Source: Actimicrobium sp. CCC2.4 (GTDB taxonomy: Bacteria > Pseudomonadota > Gammaproteobacteria > Burkholderiales > Burkholderiaceae_D). Taken from it: a DNA stretch of 64,000 bases. A program made the translations under genes and the position numbers. The notes under the pieces are model-generated. The model was not told where the DNA came from, did not search any database, and saw only the letters and a program-made list of their open reading frames with translations. The DNA is taken from the NCBI RefSeq assembly GCF_034347385.1, contig NZ_CP133777.1, positions 1,922,001 to 1,986,000 of the forward strand. The letters run 5' to 3'. Shown piece after piece: positions 8,413 through 18,803 of this stretch; within the stretch, counting starts at the first letter, position 1; each line of letters begins with the position of its first letter.

Positions 8413-10089
8413 ATGAACGCAGCTGCGGTACCAACGCGCATCTGGAATCACCAGCAGCGTAACCGCGATGCCCGCCTTGCGCGGGTGCGCGAACAGCTCG
8501 GCAGCGACCTGGCCGGCAAGCTGGTGCCGGACGGTCGCACCACCGACCTGTTGCATGCGGTGCTCGAATGCGGCGACCGCGTCTGCCTCGAAGGGAATAA
8601 CCAGAAGCAGGCGGATTTTCTGGGCAAGGCACTGGCCGCACTCGATCCATTGCGCATCAATCACTTGCACATGCTGCAATCGGTGCTGGCCCTGCCCGAG
8701 CATCTGGACGTGTTCGACAACGGCATCGCGTCCAAGCTCGACTTTTCGTTTTCCGGTCCGCAGGCAGCGCGGCTGGCGCGGCTGGTCAGCACTGGCAAGC
8801 TTGATATCGGCGCGATCCATACTTACCTCGAACTGTTCGGCCGCTATTTTGTCGACCTGACGCCGCGGGTTTCGCTGATCGCCGCCGAAGCCGCCGACCG
8901 CTACGGCAATCTGTACACCGGCCCGAACACCGAAGACACGCCGGCCATCGTCGAGGCGACGGCCTTCAAGAGCGGCATCGTCATCGTGCAGGTCAATCGC
9001 ATCATGGACGTGCTGCCGCGCGTCGATATTCCGGCCGACTGGGTCGATTACGTGATCGAATCGCCGACGCCGTATTACATCGAACCGCTGTTCACGCGTG
9101 ATCCGGCACAGATCTCTGAAATCCAGGTCTTGATGGCGATGATGGCCATCAAGGGCATCTACGCCGAGTACGGCGTGCAGCGCCTGAACCACGGCATCGG
9201 CTTCGACACCGCTGCGATCGAATTGCTGTTGCCGACCTATGCCGAATCGCTCGGCCTGCGCGGCAAGATCGCCAGTCACTGGGCGCTCAATCCGCATCCG
9301 GCACTGATCCCGGCGATCGAGGCAGGCTTCGTCGAATCGGTCCATTCGTTCGGCTCCGAGCTCGGCATGGAAGCCTACATCAGCGCGCGGCCCGACGTGT
9401 TTTTCACCGGCCCGGATGGCTCGATGCGCAGCAACCGCGCGTTGTGCCAGGCCGCTGGTCATTACGCATGCGACATGTTCATCGGGTCGACCTTGCAGAT
9501 CGATTTGCAGGGCAATTCATCGACTGCCACGCAGGGCCGCATCGCCGGTTTTGGCGGTGCTCCCAATATGGGTGCTGATGCCCGAGGCCGTCGCCATGCC
9601 AGTCCGGCCTGGCTGAAAGCCGGCCAGCAAGCCGGTGCCGGCCGCAACCGCATGCCGCGCGGTCAGAAACTGGTGGTGCAAATTGTCGAGACCTTTCGCG
9701 AACACATGCAGCCGGCCTTCGTCGACAAACTCGATGCGTGGGACTTGGCCGAACAGGCCGGCATGGCGCTGCCGCCGGTGATGATTTACGGCGACGACGT
9801 GACCCATATCCTGACCGAAGAAGGCATCGCCAATCTGCTGTTATGCCGCAGCGATGCCGAGCGCGAACAGGCGATCCGTGGCGTGGCCGGCTACACGCCG
9901 GTCGGCCTCGCGCGTGACAAGCGCATGGTCGAGAACCTGCGCGATCGCGGCATCATCGTGCGTCCGGAAGACATCGGTATCGACAAGCGACTGGCCACGC
10001 GCGATTTGCTGGCAGCAAAAAACATGAAAGACCTGGTGCGGGCGTCGGGCGGGCTGTACCAGCCGCCGGAACGTTTCCGTAACTGGTAA
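8413..10089 (+). CDS. mdcA: Malonate decarboxylase alpha subunit (acetyl-S-ACP:malonate ACP transferase)
   Basis: The 558-residue protein matches MdcA in length and sequence character. The N-terminus MNAAAVPTRIWNHQQRNRDA leads into a CoA-transferase-like fold with KLVPDGRTTDLLHAVLECGDRVCLEGNNQKQADFL spread over residues about 35-75. Later come GLRGKIASHWALNPHPALIP and VRPEDIGIDKRLATRDLLAA. It exchanges acetyl for malonyl on the acyl carrier subunit, the first step of malonate decarboxylation to acetate and CO2 in the cytosol. It is followed by mdcC, D, E and G. The start abuts the dctM stop exactly. Confidence 0.95.
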   Translation: MNAAAVPTRIWNHQQRNRDARLARVREQLGSDLAGKLVPDGRTTDLLHAVLECGDRVCLEGNNQKQADFLGKALAALDPLRINHLHMLQSVLALPEHLDVFDNGIASKLDFSFSGPQAARLARLVSTGKLDIGAIHTYLELFGRYFVDLTPRVSLIAAEAADRYGNLYTGPNTEDTPAIVEATAFKSGIVIVQVNRIMDVLPRVDIPADWVDYVIESPTPYYIEPLFTRDPAQISEIQVLMAMMAIKGIYAEYGVQRLNHGIGFDTAAIELLLPTYAESLGLRGKIASHWALNPHPALIPAIEAGFVESVHSFGSELGMEAYISARPDVFFTGPDGSMRSNRALCQAAGHYACDMFIGSTLQIDLQGNSSTATQGRIAGFGGAPNMGADARGRRHASPAWLKAGQQAGAGRNRMPRGQKLVVQIVETFREHMQPAFVDKLDAWDLAEQAGMALPPVMIYGDDVTHILTEEGIANLLLCRSDAEREQAIRGVAGYTPVGLARDKRMVENLRDRGIIVRPEDIGIDKRLATRDLLAAKNMKDLVRASGGLYQPPERFRNW

Positions 10090-10099
10090 ATGAGAGCTT

Positions 10100-10414
10100 A
10101 TGGAAACCTTGAACTATCGATTCGATGGCGGCCAGCGACGTGGCCAGCAGCAGGCGCTACTGGTCGGCGTGGTCAGCTCCGGCAATCTGGAAGTGCTGGT
10201 CGAACCGGCCGACTTGCAGGGCGGTTGCGAGATTGAAGTGCAGACTGCCGCACGCGGTTTCGGCACGATCTGGCAAGCAGTGATGAGTGATTTTCACGCG
10301 CGCTGGCAACTGGCCGACGTGCGGATTTCGATCAATGACATGGGCGCGACGCCGGCCGTGGTCAGCCTGCGACTCGATCAGGCCGTCGAGTCCCTGCTGG
10401 GAGCACACGCATGA
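10100..10414 (+). CDS. mdcC: Malonate decarboxylase acyl carrier protein (delta subunit)
   Basis: This 104-residue protein is the MdcC-type acyl carrier. The segment LVGVVSSGNLEVLVEP carries adjacent serines S26/S27; by position, one (likely S27) receives the phosphoribosyl-dephospho-CoA prosthetic group. It carries acetyl and malonyl thioesters between MdcA and MdcD/E. It sits 10 nt after mdcA and overlaps mdcD by 4 nt. The enzymes loading the prosthetic group are MdcB and MdcG; only mdcG is present nearby. Confidence 0.9.
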   Translation: METLNYRFDGGQRRGQQQALLVGVVSSGNLEVLVEPADLQGGCEIEVQTAARGFGTIWQAVMSDFHARWQLADVRISINDMGATPAVVSLRLDQAVESLLGAHA

Positions 10415-11307
10415 ACAGCTATCTGGAATCGACTGCGCGTGAACGCCTTGCGCTGCTGTTCGGTCCTGACAATTTTGCAGAGTGGTTGCCGCCGGCAGCA
10501 CGCTTCGTCAGTCCGCATCTGGCCCAGCTCGATGCGCCCACTGCGTTCGATGATGGCGTCGTGATTGGTCGTGGCGTGTTGGACGAAAAACAGTTTTTCG
10601 CTGCCGCACAAGAGGGCGGTTTCATGGGCGGCGCGGTCGGCGAAGTGCATGGCGCGAAGCTGGTCGGCCTGTTGCGACGCGCGCTTGTCGAACGGCCCCA
10701 TGCAGTGTTGCTGCTGCTCGAAACCGGTGGTGTGCGTTTGCATGAAGCCAATGCCGGACTGATTGCGGTCTCGGAAGTGATGCGCGCCTTGCTCGATGTG
10801 CGTGCCGCCGGCATTGCGGTGGTGGTGCTGGTCGGCGGCTCGAACGGCTGCTTCGGCGGCATGGGCATCGTGGCCCGTTGCGCGAATGCGATCGTGATGT
10901 CCGAGCAAGGCCGGCTGGCGATGTCGGGTCCGGAAGTCATCGAGACAGCCAGCGGCGTCGAGGAATTCGATTCACGCGATCGCGGGCTGGTCTGGCGCAC
11001 CACCGGTGGCAAGCATCGTTACCTGCTCGGTGATTGCGACCGGCTGGTCGATGACAGCATCGATGCATTCAGATCGGCGGCGCTGGAACTGGTCGCTGCC
11101 GCTTACGACAAAACTATCCCGTTGACACTGGCGGCACTCGAAGCCGAGCAACACATGCTGCAAGACCGGATCGACCGCTTCGGCATGCAGACCGAGCCGA
11201 TGGCCATCTGGCGTCAGCTCGGTATCGCAGATCCGCAAGCCATCGCGATGCTGGAAGCCGATGACTTCATGGCGCTGGTATCGACTTCCACAGCAAGGAG
11301 CCACTGA
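10411..11307 (+). CDS. mdcD: Malonate decarboxylase beta subunit
   Basis: This 298-residue protein is a carboxyltransferase/crotonase-fold subunit. The first third contains ARERLALLFGPDNFAEWLPP, then GFMGGAVGEVHGAKLVGLLR. An oxyanion-hole type Gly-rich stretch follows (VLVGGSNGCFGGMGIVARC). With MdcE it decarboxylates malonyl-S-ACP to acetyl-S-ACP. The start overlaps mdcC by 4 nt and the stop shares one base with the mdcE start, consistent with tight stoichiometry. Confidence 0.92.
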   Translation: MNSYLESTARERLALLFGPDNFAEWLPPAARFVSPHLAQLDAPTAFDDGVVIGRGVLDEKQFFAAAQEGGFMGGAVGEVHGAKLVGLLRRALVERPHAVLLLLETGGVRLHEANAGLIAVSEVMRALLDVRAAGIAVVVLVGGSNGCFGGMGIVARCANAIVMSEQGRLAMSGPEVIETASGVEEFDSRDRGLVWRTTGGKHRYLLGDCDRLVDDSIDAFRSAALELVAAAYDKTIPLTLAALEAEQHMLQDRIDRFGMQTEPMAIWRQLGIADPQAIAMLEADDFMALVSTSTARSH

Positions 11308-12002
11308 TGGATTGGCAAACACTGGCGACACAGCTTTTTCCGCAAGGCCATCAGATCACTGCATCGGACTCATTTCTGTCCGGCACCGCGATGGTCGGCG
11401 ACACCACGGTTGCGGTCATCGGCACCACCGACCACACGCCGATAGGCGTTGAGATCGCGCTGGCGCAAGCCCGCGCGGTGCTGGCGACGGTGCGCGATTT
11501 TCCGCAGCGGCCGATTCTGATTCTGGTCGATACCCAAGGCCAGCGCCTGCGCCACCGCGATGAAATGTTGGGCATCAATAGCTATATGGCGCACCTCGGC
11601 AAGTGCATTGCACTGGCACGCCAAAGCGGGCATCGCGTCATCGGTCTGGTGTATGACCAGGCGCTGTCGGGCGGATTCATTACCAGCGGCTTGATGGCTG
11701 ACGATTGCTACGCGCTGCCGGGCACGACGATTCGCGTGATGGGTTTGCCGGCAATGGCGCGCATCACCAAAGTGCCGGAAGAGCGCTTGATCGAACTGGC
11801 CAAGGACAATCCGGTCTTCGCGCCCGGTCCGGAAAACTACGTGCGCATGGGTGGCTTGCAGGCGATCTGGCAGGGTGACCTGTCGCTGCGCTTGGTCGAG
11901 GCACTGGCCGCGGCGGATCCGCTCGACCGGCGCAGCACGCTCGGACTGGAACGCGGTGGTCGCAAGATGGCGCGACCGGTGTCGGATGCTGTCGCGTCAT
12001 AG
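11307..12002 (+). CDS. mdcE: Malonate decarboxylase gamma subunit
   Basis: This 231-residue subunit pairs with MdcD. Family features are ILILVDTQGQRLRHRDEMLG near residue 70, GLVYDQALSGGFITSGLMAD near residue 113, and ALPGTTIRVMGLPAMARITK. The Gly-rich SGGFITSG resembles the oxyanion loop of biotin-independent decarboxylases. It is cytosolic. The 3' end overlaps mdcG by 17 nt. Confidence 0.92.
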   Translation: MDWQTLATQLFPQGHQITASDSFLSGTAMVGDTTVAVIGTTDHTPIGVEIALAQARAVLATVRDFPQRPILILVDTQGQRLRHRDEMLGINSYMAHLGKCIALARQSGHRVIGLVYDQALSGGFITSGLMADDCYALPGTTIRVMGLPAMARITKVPEERLIELAKDNPVFAPGPENYVRMGGLQAIWQGDLSLRLVEALAAADPLDRRSTLGLERGGRKMARPVSDAVAS

Positions 12003-12630
12003 CCTGTTGACTTTGTCGGCAGCGGGTTGGGCCTCGGCCCGCGCGCAGGTCGAGGCGAGGCATCACGCGGCAGTCGAGCGCTGGTGTGCGGCCGACTGGC
12101 CGGTGATTGTGCGGCGTCATGAAGTCGATTGTCCGACCGGTCAAGTCTGCGTCGGGCTGGCTTTGCCACCGGAACCGGAGTCGGGCATCAAGTACCGGCT
12201 GCCATTGCGGATCGCGATCAACGAAGTCACGCGCTCGCGCCCGCCGCTGACGCTGGCCGAAGTGCGCTTCGTGTTACCACCGGCATGGCAAGCGGCGTTG
12301 CCGGCAGCGGCGATGCCGCTTGCGGTATTCGGTTCGGCGGCGCTGCAGGCGATCACCGGTTTGCCGTATCTGCGCGAGAGTTCCGACCTTGACATCCTGT
12401 TGCAGCCGACCACGCCAGCGGCGCTGGCTGATGGGCTGGCCTTGCTCACGCAGGTCGGGACGCTGCTGCCTTTGGATGGCGAAATTGTCTTTCCGTCCGG
12501 CGCGGCAGTGGCCTGGAAAGAATGGCGCGCGGCCAGCGGACAGGGCGCGGCGATGCGGGTGCTGGCCAAGCATAATGAGGGCGTAGTGCTGGTACGGGTC
12601 GATGCCTTGCTGGCGAATTTGACGGCATGA
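11986..12630 (+). CDS. mdcG: Phosphoribosyl-dephospho-CoA transferase (malonate decarboxylase holo-ACP synthase)
   Basis: The ATG at 11986 (MLSRHSLLTLSAAGW) gives 214 residues, typical of MdcG. An earlier start would lie deep inside mdcE. The motif LRESSDLDILLQP near residue 130 is the nucleotidyltransferase-type Asp pair. GSAALQAITGLPYL precedes it. The enzyme attaches the 2'-(5''-triphosphoribosyl)-3'-dephospho-CoA group to MdcC. Its partner MdcB, which makes that precursor, and the malonyltransferase MdcH are not found in this window, though most mdc clusters include them. Confidence 0.88.
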   Translation: MLSRHSLLTLSAAGWASARAQVEARHHAAVERWCAADWPVIVRRHEVDCPTGQVCVGLALPPEPESGIKYRLPLRIAINEVTRSRPPLTLAEVRFVLPPAWQAALPAAAMPLAVFGSAALQAITGLPYLRESSDLDILLQPTTPAALADGLALLTQVGTLLPLDGEIVFPSGAAVAWKEWRAASGQGAAMRVLAKHNEGVVLVRVDALLANLTA

Positions 12631-12786
12631 TGCGCGACGCGTAGTGCGGTTGTTGAGTTGGTTTTTAGCAAAAATTGTTTGGCTGTTGCAAGCTGTGCGC
12701 TTGTCAGCGAAATGCGGCCCGAACAATGCTACGATTCGGTCCCTGACCAGATCCACGACCTCCCCGAATAACGTTCCCGACCTCCC

Positions 12787-14667
12787 ATGACGACCTCGAC
12801 CTCTTCCAAAAATATCGCTGGCCTGACCCTCGGTGCCATCGGCGTCGTCTACGGCGACATCGGTACCAGCCCTCTGTATGCACTCAAAGAAGTGTTCTCC
12901 GGCAGCCATGGCGTACCGCTCAACCATGCCAACCTGTTCGGCATCGTGTCGCTGATTGTCTGGGGCCTGACGATTATCGTGTCGCTCAAATACGTGACGC
13001 TGATCCTGCGTGCCGATAACCGCGGCGAAGGCGGCATCATGGCGCTGATGGCGCTGGCGCTGTCCTCAGTGACCCAGAAATCAGCCTGGTACCGGCCACT
13101 GACCATCGTCGGTTTGCTGGGCGCGGCCTTGTTTTATGGCGATAGCGTGATTACCCCGGCGATCTCGGTGCTGTCGGCCTTTGAGGGCCTGGAACTGGCG
13201 ACGCCGGCATTCAAGGCCTATGTGGTACCGCTCACCGTGGTGGTGCTGGTGGCCTTGTATCTGGTCCAGTACAAAGGCTCGGCCGGTATCGGCAAATGGT
13301 TCGGCTTTGTGATGCTGGTCTGGTTTGCAACACTGGCGACTATGGGTGCCATCAATATTGCCCGCATGCCGCAAATCATCGGCGCGCTTAATCCGCTGTA
13401 CGCGTTGACCTTCCTGGCCAGTAATCCATGGATGGCATTCATCGCACTGGGCGCCATCGTGCTGGCGTTCACCGGTGCCGAAGCGCTGTATGCCGACATG
13501 GGGCACTTCGGCCGCCGGCCGATCCGGCTGGCCTGGTCGCTGATCGTGTTTCCGGCGCTGGCGCTGAACTATCTCGGGCAGGGCGGCTTGCTGCTGGCAG
13601 ACCCGAGCGCGATTGCCAATCCGTTCTATAACCAGCTCGGTGCCTGGAGCATTTATCCGCTGGTGATTCTGTCGACAATGGCCACTGTGATTGCGTCGCA
13701 GGCGACCATTTCAGGGACGTTCTCGATGACCCAGCAAGCGATCTCGCTGGGATTTTTGCCGCGTATGCGGGTTGACCATACCTCCGAGCGCGAGATCGGC
13801 CAGATCTACATACCGACCGCCAACTGGATCCAGCTGGTGGTGGTGATCCTGGCCGTGGTCGGCTTCGGCTCATCGACCAACCTCGCGGCCGCCTACGGCA
13901 TCGCGGTGACGGCGACGATGACGACGACGACCATCCTGACCTTCTTCGTGGTGCGCTATGCGTGGCGCTATAACTTCTGGATCTGCATTCTGGCGACCGG
14001 CTTTTTCTTTATCATCGACAGCGCGTTTTTCTCGGCCAACCTGCTCAAGATTGCCCATGGTGGCTGGTTCCCGCTGGTGCTGGGCGCGGTCATGTTCATG
14101 ATCATGATGACCTGGAAGCGCGGCCGCCAGATGGTGTTCGACAACCTGCAAAAGCATGCGATTCCGCTCGAACAATTCCTCACCTCGCTGTTCATGAGTC
14201 CGCCGACACGGGTGCCGGGTACCGCGATTTTCCTGCGCGGCGAGGGTGACGGCGTGCCGCATGCGATGTTGCACAATCTCGCCCACAACAAGGTGCTGCA
14301 TGAACAGGTGCTGTTCCTGACGATACGTAATCGCGACATCCCGCGTGTACCGGAATCGGAACGCGTGACGGTGCAGCCGTTGGGGCATGACTGTTACCAG
14401 ATCAATGTCGATTACGGCTTCAAGGACGATCGCGATATTCCGGCGGCGTTGCGGGTTTGCCAGAATGTCGGTGTCGAGCTCGAGATGATGGAGACCTCGT
14501 TCTTCATTTCGCGTCAGACCGTGATCCCGACGGTCGGCAACGCCGGCATGGCGCTATGGCGCGAACGCTTGTTCGCCACGATGTCGCGCAATGCGCGCGA
14601 TGCGGCGGACTACTACCGGATTCCGAGTAACCGGGTGATTGAACTGGGAACGCAGGTCGAGATTTAA
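12787..14667 (+). CDS. kup: Low-affinity potassium transporter Kup
   Basis: The 626 residues match the usual Kup/TrkD length. The N-terminal signature GAIGVVYGDIGTSPLYALKE is diagnostic. It is followed by about 12 transmembrane helices and a C-terminal cytoplasmic domain of about 170 residues from around TWKRGRQMVFDN. It imports K+ with protons across the inner membrane. The gene is single, after a 156-nt gap from mdcG, and is closed by a strong hairpin terminator. Confidence 0.96.
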   Translation: MTTSTSSKNIAGLTLGAIGVVYGDIGTSPLYALKEVFSGSHGVPLNHANLFGIVSLIVWGLTIIVSLKYVTLILRADNRGEGGIMALMALALSSVTQKSAWYRPLTIVGLLGAALFYGDSVITPAISVLSAFEGLELATPAFKAYVVPLTVVVLVALYLVQYKGSAGIGKWFGFVMLVWFATLATMGAINIARMPQIIGALNPLYALTFLASNPWMAFIALGAIVLAFTGAEALYADMGHFGRRPIRLAWSLIVFPALALNYLGQGGLLLADPSAIANPFYNQLGAWSIYPLVILSTMATVIASQATISGTFSMTQQAISLGFLPRMRVDHTSEREIGQIYIPTANWIQLVVVILAVVGFGSSTNLAAAYGIAVTATMTTTTILTFFVVRYAWRYNFWICILATGFFFIIDSAFFSANLLKIAHGGWFPLVLGAVMFMIMMTWKRGRQMVFDNLQKHAIPLEQFLTSLFMSPPTRVPGTAIFLRGEGDGVPHAMLHNLAHNKVLHEQVLFLTIRNRDIPRVPESERVTVQPLGHDCYQINVDYGFKDDRDIPAALRVCQNVGVELEMMETSFFISRQTVIPTVGNAGMALWRERLFATMSRNARDAADYYRIPSNRVIELGTQVEI

Positions 14668-14683
14668 CGATAGTCACAATACG

Positions 14684-14725
14684 AAAAAAAGCCGCTCGTC
14701 CTTGCCAGGGACGAGCGGCTTTTTT
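14684..14725. terminator. Bidirectional intrinsic terminator between kup and the 5-oxoprolinase gene
   Basis: A perfect 12-bp stem, AGCCGCTCGTCC (14690-14701) with GGACGAGCGGCT (14709-14720), encloses a 7-nt loop. It is flanked by A7 on the left and T6 on the right, so it can end transcription from both convergent genes. Confidence 0.93.
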
Positions 14726-14739
14726 ATCGATGGTGCCGG

Positions 14740-17700
14740 TCAGCTGGCCTTGCCAAAGCCGCCGCCACCCGGGGTTTCGATGACGAACACGTCACCGGCT
14801 TCCATCTCGGTGCTGGCCACAAAGCCAAGCTCCTCGATGCGGCCATCGTGGCGGATGACGTAGTTTTTGCCGCACTCGCCATCGTCGCCACCGGCTGCGC
14901 CGAATGGGGCGACGACGCGATTGTTGGACAGGATGGACGCACTCATCTTTTCCAGAAAACGGATCTTACGCGTACCGCCATTACCGCCATGCCATTTGCC
15001 GCTGCCACCCGAATGCGGGCGGATGTCATAGCTGTCGAGTCGCACCGGATAGCGCCATTCGAGGATCTCCGGATCAGTCAGGCGCGAATTGGTCATGTGG
15101 GTCTGGACCACGTCGGTGCCATCGAAACCATTGCCGGCACCCGAGCCGCCGGCGATGGTTTCGTAGTACTGGTGCTCGTCATTGCCGAAGGTGAAGTTGT
15201 TCATCGTTCCCGGTGACGAGGCCAGCACGCCGAGCGCGCCATACAGCGCATTGGTGATGCAGCTGGAGGTTTCGACATTGCCCGACACGACCGCTGCCGG
15301 GTAATGCGGGTTGAGCATTGAGCCGGGTGGAATGATGACGTTGAGCGGTTTCAGGCAACCGGCATTGAGCGGGATTTCATCGTCGGTTAGCGTGCGGAAC
15401 ACGTATAGCACGGCCGCCATGCAGATCGCACTCGGGGCGTTGAAGTTGTTGTCGAGCTGCGGCGAGGTACCCGTGAAATCGATGTCGGCGCTGCGCGTGG
15501 CCTGGTTGACGCGGATCGCGACCTTGATCAGTGCGCCGTTGTCGAGCCGGTATTCATAGCTCGAATCCTTGAGCGATGTGATGACGCGCCGCACCGCTTC
15601 CTCGGCATTGTCCTGCACATGCTGCATGTAGGCTTGCACCACGCCGAGTCCAAAGTGCTCGACCATCTTCAGCAACTCGTCGACGCCTTTCTGGTTGGCG
15701 GCGATCTGGGCTTGCAGGTCGGCGATGTTCTGCGGGATATTGCGTGCAGGATAGCGGCCAGAGCCGAGCAGGGCGGCGGTCTCGGCGTCGAGAAAGCGGC
15801 CGTCGCGCACCAGCTGGAAATTGTTGATCAGCACGCCTTCTTCTTCGACCACCTTGCTGTCGGCCGGCATCGATCCCGGCGTGATACCGCCGATATCGGC
15901 ATGGTGGCCGCGCGAGCCGACATAAAACAGGATGCGCTCGCCGCGCGCATCGAAGGCCGGCGTGATGACTGTGATGTCGGGCAAATGCGTGCCGCCGTGG
16001 TACGGATCGTTGAGCATGAAGACATCGCCCTGGCGCATCTTGCCGGCGTTCTCCTGCATGATGGTCTTGATGCTTTCGCCCATCGAGCCGAGGTGGACCG
16101 GGATGTGCGGTGCGTTCGCGATCAGGTTGCCATCGGCATCGAACAGCGCACACGAAAAGTCCAGCCGCTCCTTGATGTTGACCGAGAACGCGGTGTTCTG
16201 AAGGCGCAAGCCCATCTGTTCGGCAATGCTCATGAACAGGTTGTTGAATACCTCGAGCATGACCGGATCGGCACTGGTGCCAATGGCCTTGCGCTGGACG
16301 CGCGCTTGTACGCGATTCATGACCAGATGATTGAGGGCCGTGACTTCGGCGACCCAGCCGGGCTCGACGATGTTGGTGGCATTTTTTTCAGCGATGATGG
16401 CCGGCCCCGGGATCAGGTCGCCGGGACGCATGTCTTCGCGCAGGTACAAGCCGGTTTCATGCCATTGCCCTCCCGAGAAGACCCGCACTGTTTCGCGCGC
16501 CTGCAACTTGCCGGCGCGCGCCGGCAATTGCTCGATCAGTTCGACGCTGTCCTGTGATTTGCCGATGGCCTCGACGGAAATCGCTTCGATGACCAGTTGC
16601 TTGTCGGGCATCAGGAACGAGTAGCGCTTTTTATAGGCGGCTTCGAATTGCGCCACCATCTGCGCGACCCCGGCATACGGCACGACGATGACCGAATCGG
16701 TACCGTCATAGCGCAAGTGCACCCGCTCGACGACCTGAATGCGTTCCGGTGCGACCCCTTGTGCCAGCAAGTCGTCCCGGCCCGATTGCGCCAGCAGGTG
16801 CAGTTTTGCTTCGACGGTATCGACGATGGAGGCCGACAGCGCCAGTTCCATCGCCTGTTCACGCATCGCAGTCTGGTCAGCCAGTCCCATGCCATAGGCC
16901 GACAGCACGCCGGCAAACGGATGGGCAAAGACGCGTGTCATGCCGAGCGCATCGGCCACCAGACAAGCGTGCTGGCCACCGGCACCACCGAAGGTGCTTA
17001 AAGTGTATTCGGTGACGTCGTGGCCGCGCTGGACCGAAATAAATTTGATCGCATTAGCCATGTTGCCGACGGCGATGTCGATGAAACCTTCGGCGACTTC
17101 CTCGGCGGTGCGACGATTGCCGGTCTGGCTTGAAATGCGCTCGGCCATTTCAGTGAATTTCCGGACTACGGCGGCATGGTCGAGCGAGGCATCGGCTTGC
17201 GGGCCGAACACCGCCGGAAAATAATCCGGCTGGATCTTGCCGATCATCACATTGCAGTCGGTGACGGCCAGCGGACCGCCACGCCGGTAACTGGCCGGTC
17301 CCGGATTGGCGCCCGCGCTGTCGGGGCCGACCCGATAGCGTGATCCATCGAAATGCAGGATGGAGCCGCCGCCTGCAGCGACCGTATGGATGCTCATCAT
17401 CGGCGCCCGCATGCGTACGCCAGCCACCTGGGTTTCGAATTCGCGTTCGAATTCGCCGGCGTAGTGCGAGACATCGGTCGAGGTACCGCCCATGTCGAAG
17501 CCGATGATCTTGTCGAATCCGGCTGTTTTTGCGGTGCCGGCCATGCCGACGATGCCGCCTGCCGGACCGGACAGGATGGAGTCCTTGCCCTGGAAGCGGT
17601 GGGCATCGGTGAGTCCGCCATTACTTTGCATGAATAGCAGTCGCACGCCATTCATCTGGCCGGCGACCTGGTCGACATAGCGCCGCAGGATGGGCGACAG

Positions 17701-18375
17701 ATAGGCATCGACGACGGTGGTGTCGCCGCGCGAGATCAGTTTCATTAGCGGACTGACCTGATGCGATACCGAGATTTGCGTGAAGCCGGCCGCTGCGGCA
17801 AGCGTCGCCAGTGTGGCTTCATGTTGCGTGTAGCGATAACCATGCATCAGCACGATGGCAACCGAGCGGATGCCGCTGGCAAATAATTGCTGCAGATCGC
17901 GTTGCGCGCGCACCGTATCGAGCGGGGTGATCACGTCGCCATGCGCGCTGATGCGTTCGTCGATTTCAATGACCTGCTGATAGAGCAGTTCGGGCAGCAC
18001 GATATGCCGGTCGAACAGGCGGGGACGGTTCTGGTAGGCAATGCGCAGCGCATCCCGAAAGCCGCGTGTGATCAGCAGTGCGGTGGGATCGCCCTTGCGC
18101 TCGAGCAGGGCGTTGGTCGCGACGGTAGTCCCCATTTTTACTGCGTCAACGACTTGTGGCGAAATTACAGCATCCGCTGGAATTCCCAATAGCAGCTTGA
18201 TGCCGGCGACGGCCGCATCCGGATATTGCTCCGGATTTTCGGATAAAAGTTTGTGGGTAAGCAGCTTGCCATCGGGCTGTCTGGCGACGATGTCGGTAAA
18301 GGTACCGCCGCGGTCTATCCAGAATTGCCATCGTTGGTCTTGGGTGTCAGCTGTACTTTCGGTGTTATTCATCAC
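14740..18375 (-). CDS. Fused hydantoinase A/B-type 5-oxoprolinase (ATP-hydrolysing)
   Basis: This 1211-residue protein fuses a HyuA-like domain (residues about 15-690) to a HyuB-like domain (about 700-1205), as in eukaryotic and bacterial 5-oxoprolinases. HyuA signatures are [19 protein letters not shown] and [16 protein letters not shown], the actin/HSP70-type phosphate-binding loops. HyuB features are [20 protein letters not shown] and [20 protein letters not shown]. The expected reaction is ATP-dependent opening of 5-oxo-L-proline to glutamate, but N-methylhydantoinase or acetophenone carboxylase-like activity cannot be excluded. It is divergent from a livKHMGF-type transporter, which may supply its substrate. 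Confidence 0.85.
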   Translation of the reverse strand: MMNNTESTADTQDQRWQFWIDRGGTFTDIVARQPDGKLLTHKLLSENPEQYPDAAVAGIKLLLGIPADAVISPQVVDAVKMGTTVATNALLERKGDPTALLITRGFRDALRIAYQNRPRLFDRHIVLPELLYQQVIEIDERISAHGDVITPLDTVRAQRDLQQLFASGIRSVAIVLMHGYRYTQHEATLATLAAAAGFTQISVSHQVSPLMKLISRGDTTVVDAYLSPILRRYVDQVAGQMNGVRLLFMQSNGGLTDAHRFQGKDSILSGPAGGIVGMAGTAKTAGFDKIIGFDMGGTSTDVSHYAGEFEREFETQVAGVRMRAPMMSIHTVAAGGGSILHFDGSRYRVGPDSAGANPGPASYRRGGPLAVTDCNVMIGKIQPDYFPAVFGPQADASLDHAAVVRKFTEMAERISSQTGNRRTAEEVAEGFIDIAVGNMANAIKFISVQRGHDVTEYTLSTFGGAGGQHACLVADALGMTRVFAHPFAGVLSAYGMGLADQTAMREQAMELALSASIVDTVEAKLHLLAQSGRDDLLAQGVAPERIQVVERVHLRYDGTDSVIVVPYAGVAQMVAQFEAAYKKRYSFLMPDKQLVIEAISVEAIGKSQDSVELIEQLPARAGKLQARETVRVFSGGQWHETGLYLREDMRPGDLIPGPAIIAEKNATNIVEPGWVAEVTALNHLVMNRVQARVQRKAIGTSADPVMLEVFNNLFMSIAEQMGLRLQNTAFSVNIKERLDFSCALFDADGNLIANAPHIPVHLGSMGESIKTIMQENAGKMRQGDVFMLNDPYHGGTHLPDITVITPAFDARGERILFYVGSRGHHADIGGITPGSMPADSKVVEEEGVLINNFQLVRDGRFLDAETAALLGSGRYPARNIPQNIADLQAQIAANQKGVDELLKMVEHFGLGVVQAYMQHVQDNAEEAVRRVITSLKDSSYEYRLDNGALIKVAIRVNQATRSADIDFTGTSPQLDNNFNAPSAICMAAVLYVFRTLTDDEIPLNAGCLKPLNVIIPPGSMLNPHYPAAVVSGNVETSSCITNALYGALGVLASSPGTMNNFTFGNDEHQYYETIAGGSGAGNGFDGTDVVQTHMTNSRLTDPEILEWRYPVRLDSYDIRPHSGGSGKWHGGNGGTRKIRFLEKMSASILSNNRVVAPFGAAGGDDGECGKNYVIRHDGRIEELGFVASTEMEAGDVFVIETPGGGGFGKAS

Positions 18376-18803
18376 GTATTTTCCTTCCTGAAAAGTGAAG
18401 ATATTGTCGCAGTTTTACTTTTGAATATTTTGTAATATTTTAGTTGTGTTGTCATTGAATGGTAATATAATTTATCGACAATTCATCAGTAAAACATTTC
18501 CCAAATAAAAATAGCGGTATCGGCTCCATTTTTTGCGCTGGTGTCATCTGCAGGTAGTCGCCGCAGACGGCGGATAACCAGTCGCAAGTTGTGCTGCCGG
18601 GATGGATGAAATTGACGGGCCACCTTCGCCAAAAGCGTTCGTCCCGGTTTTTTCACAAAAAGAGGCCGCGCGCATCGTTCACACAAACGGTACGTCGATG
18701 GCCTTCTCCGACCTGGCTGGTTTGCTGTTGCATCGAATCCATCCTGCTCATGTTCATGACGGGACTATCTAGTTAGCAGTACTACAAATAGGAGCATCTC
18801 ACC
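18376..18803. other. Intergenic region between 5-oxoprolinase and livK-type gene
   Basis: The first 110 nt next to the oxoprolinase start are strikingly AT-rich and probably contain divergent promoters. The remainder (about 18500-18780) is GC-rich, with short open frames on both strands that lack ribosome sites and family features. I see no gene, tRNA or clear terminator. It would form a long leader for the transporter operon. Confidence 0.5.
18444..18471 (+). promoter_or_regulatory. Weak candidate promoter toward the liv-type operon
   Basis: TTGTGT (18444-18449) and a perfect TATAAT (18466-18471) are separated by 16 nt. It lies about 330 nt upstream of the solute-binding protein start, so a closer promoter is possible. 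Confidence 0.3.

Noticed and set aside
7690-9462. A 590-codon minus-strand open frame opposite dctM and mdcA
   Set aside because: It is the antisense of two confidently identified genes, is rich in His/Arg/Gln/Asp with no fold-like pattern, and is a usual by-product of high-GC codon bias.
18715-18745. A sigma-54-like site (GG...GC elements) before the livK-type gene
   Set aside because: The spacing between the GG and GC elements is 9 or 13 nt, not the required 10, and no enhancer-binding regulator is adjacent.
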